Shown: piece by piece, positions 61,349 to 64,000 of the stretch
Layout of the letters: every line of letters starts with the position of its first letter
Position numbering within the stretch: position 1 is the first letter of the stretch
From: Roseiarcus sp050012775
GTDB taxonomy: Bacteria > Pseudomonadota > Alphaproteobacteria > Rhizobiales > Beijerinckiaceae
Length of the DNA stretch: 64,000 nucleotides
Assembly (NCBI GenBank): GCA_050012775.1
Contig: JBEKGN010000025.1
Coordinates: 1 to 64,000 of the forward strand
Reading direction: 5' to 3'
Program-made: the position numbers and the translations under genes
The notes under the pieces: generated by a model
Seen by the model: only the letters and a program-made list of their open reading frames with translations
Database searches by the model: none
Told to the model about the DNA's origin: nothing

Positions 61349-63094
61349 ATGTCCGCATCCACCGCCTTCGCGCCGACGCGCGAGGATTTCACCGCCCTTT
61401 TGAACGAGACCTACGGCGAGAACGAGGCCTTCGAAGGCGCCGTCGTCAAGGGCCGGGTCGTCGCGATCGAAAAAGACATGGCGCTCATCGACATCGGCCT
61501 GAAGACCGAGGGCCGCGTCGCGCTGAAGGAATTCACCAATCACGGCCGCGACGCGGCGCCGAACGTCGGCGACGAAGTCGAGGTCTATCTCGAGCGCATC
61601 GAGAACGCGCTCGGCGAAGCCGTCATTTCGCGCGACAAGGCGCGCCGCGAGGAGAGCTGGGTCAAGCTCGAACAGGCCTTCGAGAAGAACGAGAAGGTCG
61701 ACGGCGTCATCTTCAACCAGGTCAAGGGCGGCTTCACCGTCGATCTCGACGGCGCCGTGGCGTTCCTGCCGCGCAGCCAGGTCGACATTCGCCCGGTGCG
61801 CGACGTCGCGCCGCTGATGAACGTCACGCAGCCCTTCCAGATCCTGAAAATGGATCGCCGTCGCGGCAACATCGTGGTGTCCCGCCGCACGGTTCTCGAG
61901 GAGAGCCGCGCCGAGCAGCGCCATGAGATCGTCGCCAACCTCGCCGAAGGCCAGGTCATCGAAGGCACCGTCAAGAACATCACGGATTACGGCGCGTTCG
62001 TCGATCTCGGCGGCATCGACGGCCTGCTGCACGTCACCGACATCGCCTGGCGGCGCGTCAACCATCCGACCGAGGTGTTGAGCATCGGCCAGACGGTGAA
62101 GGTGCGCATCATCAAGATCAACCACGAGACCCACCGCATCTCGCTCGGCATGAAGCAGTTGCAGGAAGATCCGTGGGCGGCGATCGAGTCGCGCTACACG
62201 GTCGGCCAGCGTCTCAAGGGCCGCGTCACCAACATCACCGACTACGGCGCGTTCGTCGAGCTGGAGCCGGGCATCGAAGGCCTCATCCACGTCTCCGAGA
62301 TGTCGTGGACCAAGAAGAACGTCCACCCCGGCAAGATCATCTCGACGAGCCAGGAGGTCGAGGTGCAGGTGCTCGAAGTCGACGCCTCCAAGCGCCGCAT
62401 TTCGCTCGGCCTCAAGCAGACGCTGCAGAACCCGTGGGAGGCCTTCGCCGAGAAGCATCCCGTCGGTTCGACGGTCGAGGGCGAGGTCAAGAACAAGACC
62501 GAATTCGGCTTGTTCATCGGCCTCGACGGCGACGTCGACGGCATGGTCCATCTCTCCGATCTCGACTGGACGCGCCCCGGCGAGCAGGCGATCGAGGAGT
62601 ACAAGAAGGGCGACAAGGTCAGCGCCAAGGTTCTCGACGTCGACATCGAGAAGGAGCGCATCGCGCTCGGCGTCAAGCAGCTCGCCAGCGATCCCTTCGC
62701 CGCCAAGAAGGTGAGCGAAGAGGGCGGCGAGGGCGAGTTGCGCAAGGGCTCGGTCGTCACCTGCGAGGTCATCGAGGTCAAGGAAGGCGGCATCGACGTC
62801 AAGATCGCCGGCACGGACCTGGTGGCGTTTATCAAGCGCAACGAACTGGCGCGCGATCGCGGCGACCAACGTCCCGAGCGTTTCTCGGTCGGCGAAAAGG
62901 TCGATGCGCGCATCACGCAGTTCGACCGGCGCGCCCGCAAGGTCGCGGTGTCGATCAAGGCGCTGGAAGTCGCCGAAGAGAAGGAAGCGATCGCGCAATA
63001 TGGCTCGGCCGATTCCGGCGCTTCGCTCGGCGACATCCTCGGCGCCGCGCTCAAGGCGCGCGACAAGGCGGAGAAGCCGAAGAAGGCCGAGTAA
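61349..63094 (+). CDS. rpsA: 30S ribosomal protein S1
   Basis: 581 residues from the ATG at 61349 with AGGAGA directly upstream. Six S1 repeats can be followed: VVKGRVVAIEKDMALIDIGL, VDGVIFNQVKGGFTVDL, IEGTVKNITDYGAFVDLGG, LKGRVTNITDYGAFVELEPG, VEGEVKNKTEFGLFIGLDG and VVTCEVIEVKEGGIDVKIAG. Binds mRNA on the small subunit and is essential for translation initiation. cmk, often just upstream in alphaproteobacteria, is not there. Confidence 0.96.
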   Translation: MSASTAFAPTREDFTALLNETYGENEAFEGAVVKGRVVAIEKDMALIDIGLKTEGRVALKEFTNHGRDAAPNVGDEVEVYLERIENALGEAVISRDKARREESWVKLEQAFEKNEKVDGVIFNQVKGGFTVDLDGAVAFLPRSQVDIRPVRDVAPLMNVTQPFQILKMDRRRGNIVVSRRTVLEESRAEQRHEIVANLAEGQVIEGTVKNITDYGAFVDLGGIDGLLHVTDIAWRRVNHPTEVLSIGQTVKVRIIKINHETHRISLGMKQLQEDPWAAIESRYTVGQRLKGRVTNITDYGAFVELEPGIEGLIHVSEMSWTKKNVHPGKIISTSQEVEVQVLEVDASKRRISLGLKQTLQNPWEAFAEKHPVGSTVEGEVKNKTEFGLFIGLDGDVDGMVHLSDLDWTRPGEQAIEEYKKGDKVSAKVLDVDIEKERIALGVKQLASDPFAAKKVSEEGGEGELRKGSVVTCEVIEVKEGGIDVKIAGTDLVAFIKRNELARDRGDQRPERFSVGEKVDARITQFDRRARKVAVSIKALEVAEEKEAIAQYGSADSGASLGDILGAALKARDKAEKPKKAE

Positions 63095-63111
63095 GCGGTT
63101 GGCGCTCGCCG

Positions 63112-63352
63112 CCCCCTTCCCCCTGAGGGGGAAGGGGGCCGGCGGAGCCGGCCGGATGAGGGGTCGCGCCGCAAGGCGCGTCGCCTTGGCGTCGGCGAGG
63201 GCCTCTGCCGGTTTGTATCGTATGAGTCGCCGCCCGTCGCGGCCGTGCTGATAAGCGCGCCTTGCGGCGCGACCCCTCATCCGTCGGCCTTCGGCCGACA
63301 CCTCTCAGCGAACGAATCGTTCGCCTGACACCCGCAAGGGGAGAAGGGGGAG
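63112..63352. repeat. Inverted pair of modular REP-like elements after rpsA
   Basis: Left unit: hairpin CCCCTTCCCC/GGGGAAGGGG (about 63114-63137), hairpin GCCGGC/GCCGGC (63139-63152) and then a 27-nt arm 63154-63180 beginning GGATGAGGGGTCGCGCCGC. Right unit: the exact reverse complement of that arm at 63256-63282, then GTCGGCC/GGCCGAC (63283-63299) and a purine-rich GGGGAGAAGGGGG segment. Same module order as at 25409-25560. It may terminate rpsA transcription. Confidence 0.8.
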
Positions 63353-63371
63353 CGCCGCCCTTCTCGCCCTT

Positions 63372-64000
63372 CTAAGCCACAAGTCCGGCGTGAGTCGCCG
63401 CCGCCGCGCCCGCCCGCTGGGTGGCGCCGGGACAGGTCTTCAGGCGCTCGCGCAGATCGCCGACGAGCCAGCGGCTGGCGCGCCCGAGCGCGCGTCCGCG
63501 CTCGTGAACGACATAGATCGGAAATTCGACCGGGACGTGGTCGGCGATGGCGAGCCGTTTCAGGCGCCCGGCGGCGATATGGCCCTCGACCATATGGCGC
63601 GGCATGTTGCACCAGCCGAAGCCGGCGAGCAGAAATTCCAGGCGCGTGGCGAGATCGGCGAAGCGCCAGATATGGGGGCTGATTATGCCCCCTTGCATGT
63701 TTTGCGTCATCGCCGTGCGATCGGTCAGCACGAGCTGGACATGCGGCTCGAGCGCTTCGCGCGCGATCGGAGCGCTCGCCCGGGCGAGCGGGTGGTCGGC
63801 GGCGACGACCGGGATCAGGGCGATGCGCGTGAGGAATTCGGCGTTGAGATCGCGCGGCGGCCCTGCGGGCAGGGGGTAGATCGCCATGCGCGCCGCGCCC
63901 TCGCGCAGGCGCTGCTCGGCGCCGCCGAGCGCCTCGGTGAACACGGTCGCCGGCAGTTTCGGGAACTCGCCGCGCAACGCGTTCAGGCTCATCATCAACA
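63372..64000 (-). CDS. LysR-family transcriptional regulator, 5'-truncated by window edge
   Basis: The visible ~209 residues are the effector-binding domain of a LysR regulator: VFTEALGGAEQRLREGAARM, LIPVVAADHPLARASAPI, LEFLLAGFGWCNMPRHMVE and FPIYVVHERGRALGRASRWLV. The N-terminal winged HTH lies beyond position 64000. Regulated genes and effector are unknown. Confidence 0.85.
   Translation of the reverse strand, partial: LMMSLNALRGEFPKLPATVFTEALGGAEQRLREGAARMAIYPLPAGPPRDLNAEFLTRIALIPVVAADHPLARASAPIAREALEPHVQLVLTDRTAMTQNMQGGIISPHIWRFADLATRLEFLLAGFGWCNMPRHMVEGHIAAGRLKRLAIADHVPVEFPIYVVHERGRALGRASRWLVGDLRERLKTCPGATQRAGAAAATHAGLVA

Noticed and set aside
1..64000. tRNA, rRNA, prophage, integrase or insertion sequence genes
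   Set aside because: No cloverleaf with a recognisable T-loop, no rRNA segments and no transposase or integrase motifs were seen; a tRNAscan or Infernal run would be needed to exclude them fully.

Overview
The window is high-GC, gene-dense chromosomal DNA of an alphaproteobacterium, most likely Hyphomicrobiales (Rhizobiales), possibly near Beijerinckiaceae/Methylocystaceae. This rests on the rhizobial-type che operon (STAS-cheY-cheA-cheW-cheR-cheB-cheY-cheD-cheT), the Omp25/31-like beta-barrel protein, the SigF/NrsF pair and overall protein character; the lineage is an inference. No rRNA, tRNA, CRISPR array, prophage or insertion sequence was recognised.

Left part (1-17 kb): a dispersed palindrome, a GNAT enzyme with an Orn/Lys/Arg decarboxylase, a YecD-type hydrolase and a large membrane protein. 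Next comes a bufferin-type operon (MNIO enzyme DUF692, DUF2063 partner, DoxX) divergent from a SigF-like sigma factor and its NrsF anti-sigma; both directions carry a GTAACA...CGAA promoter-like element, and no DUF2282 precursor peptide gene is visible. Then follow a periplasmic DsbA-like protein, a mannitol-dehydrogenase-family reductase with an internally deleted Zn-alcohol dehydrogenase, a diguanylate cyclase, argE, carA, yqeY and ubiK.

Middle (17-44 kb): a YbjN protein; a cytochrome bd operon (small membrane protein, cydP, cydA, cydB and a 35-residue cydX) with an FNR/FixK-like site; rpmF; a DMT exporter; a thioesterase; gamma-glutamyltransferase; a RimK-like ATP-grasp/GNAT pair; cyclopropane fatty acid synthase; an outer membrane protein followed at 3 nt by an AMP-ligase; then ligA, an enoyl-CoA hydratase and a YaiI protein. 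The YaiI protein carries a C-terminal BRCT domain copied from the 3' end of ligA (262 nt, about 94% identical by eye). miaA, a DUF1015 protein, serB, and a cell-wall cluster (MepK-like DUF882 protein, L,D-transpeptidase, sigma-54 response regulator) follow.

Right part (44-64 kb): pepF, the complete che operon, a sodium:solute symporter module with a DUF3311 subunit, a DEDDh exonuclease and a cNMP/CBS/DUF294 signalling protein, a ketone-body/PHB cluster (patatin, bdhA, acetoacetate decarboxylase), rpsA, and a LysR regulator cut by the window edge. Modular REP-like repeats ending in GGATGAGGG sit as inverted pairs at 25.4 and 63.1 kb.

The best leads are the YaiI-BRCT fusion formed from a ligA fragment and the SigF-controlled MNIO operon that lacks its usual precursor gene. 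I do not see an entirely new multi-gene system that I can defend from sequence alone.
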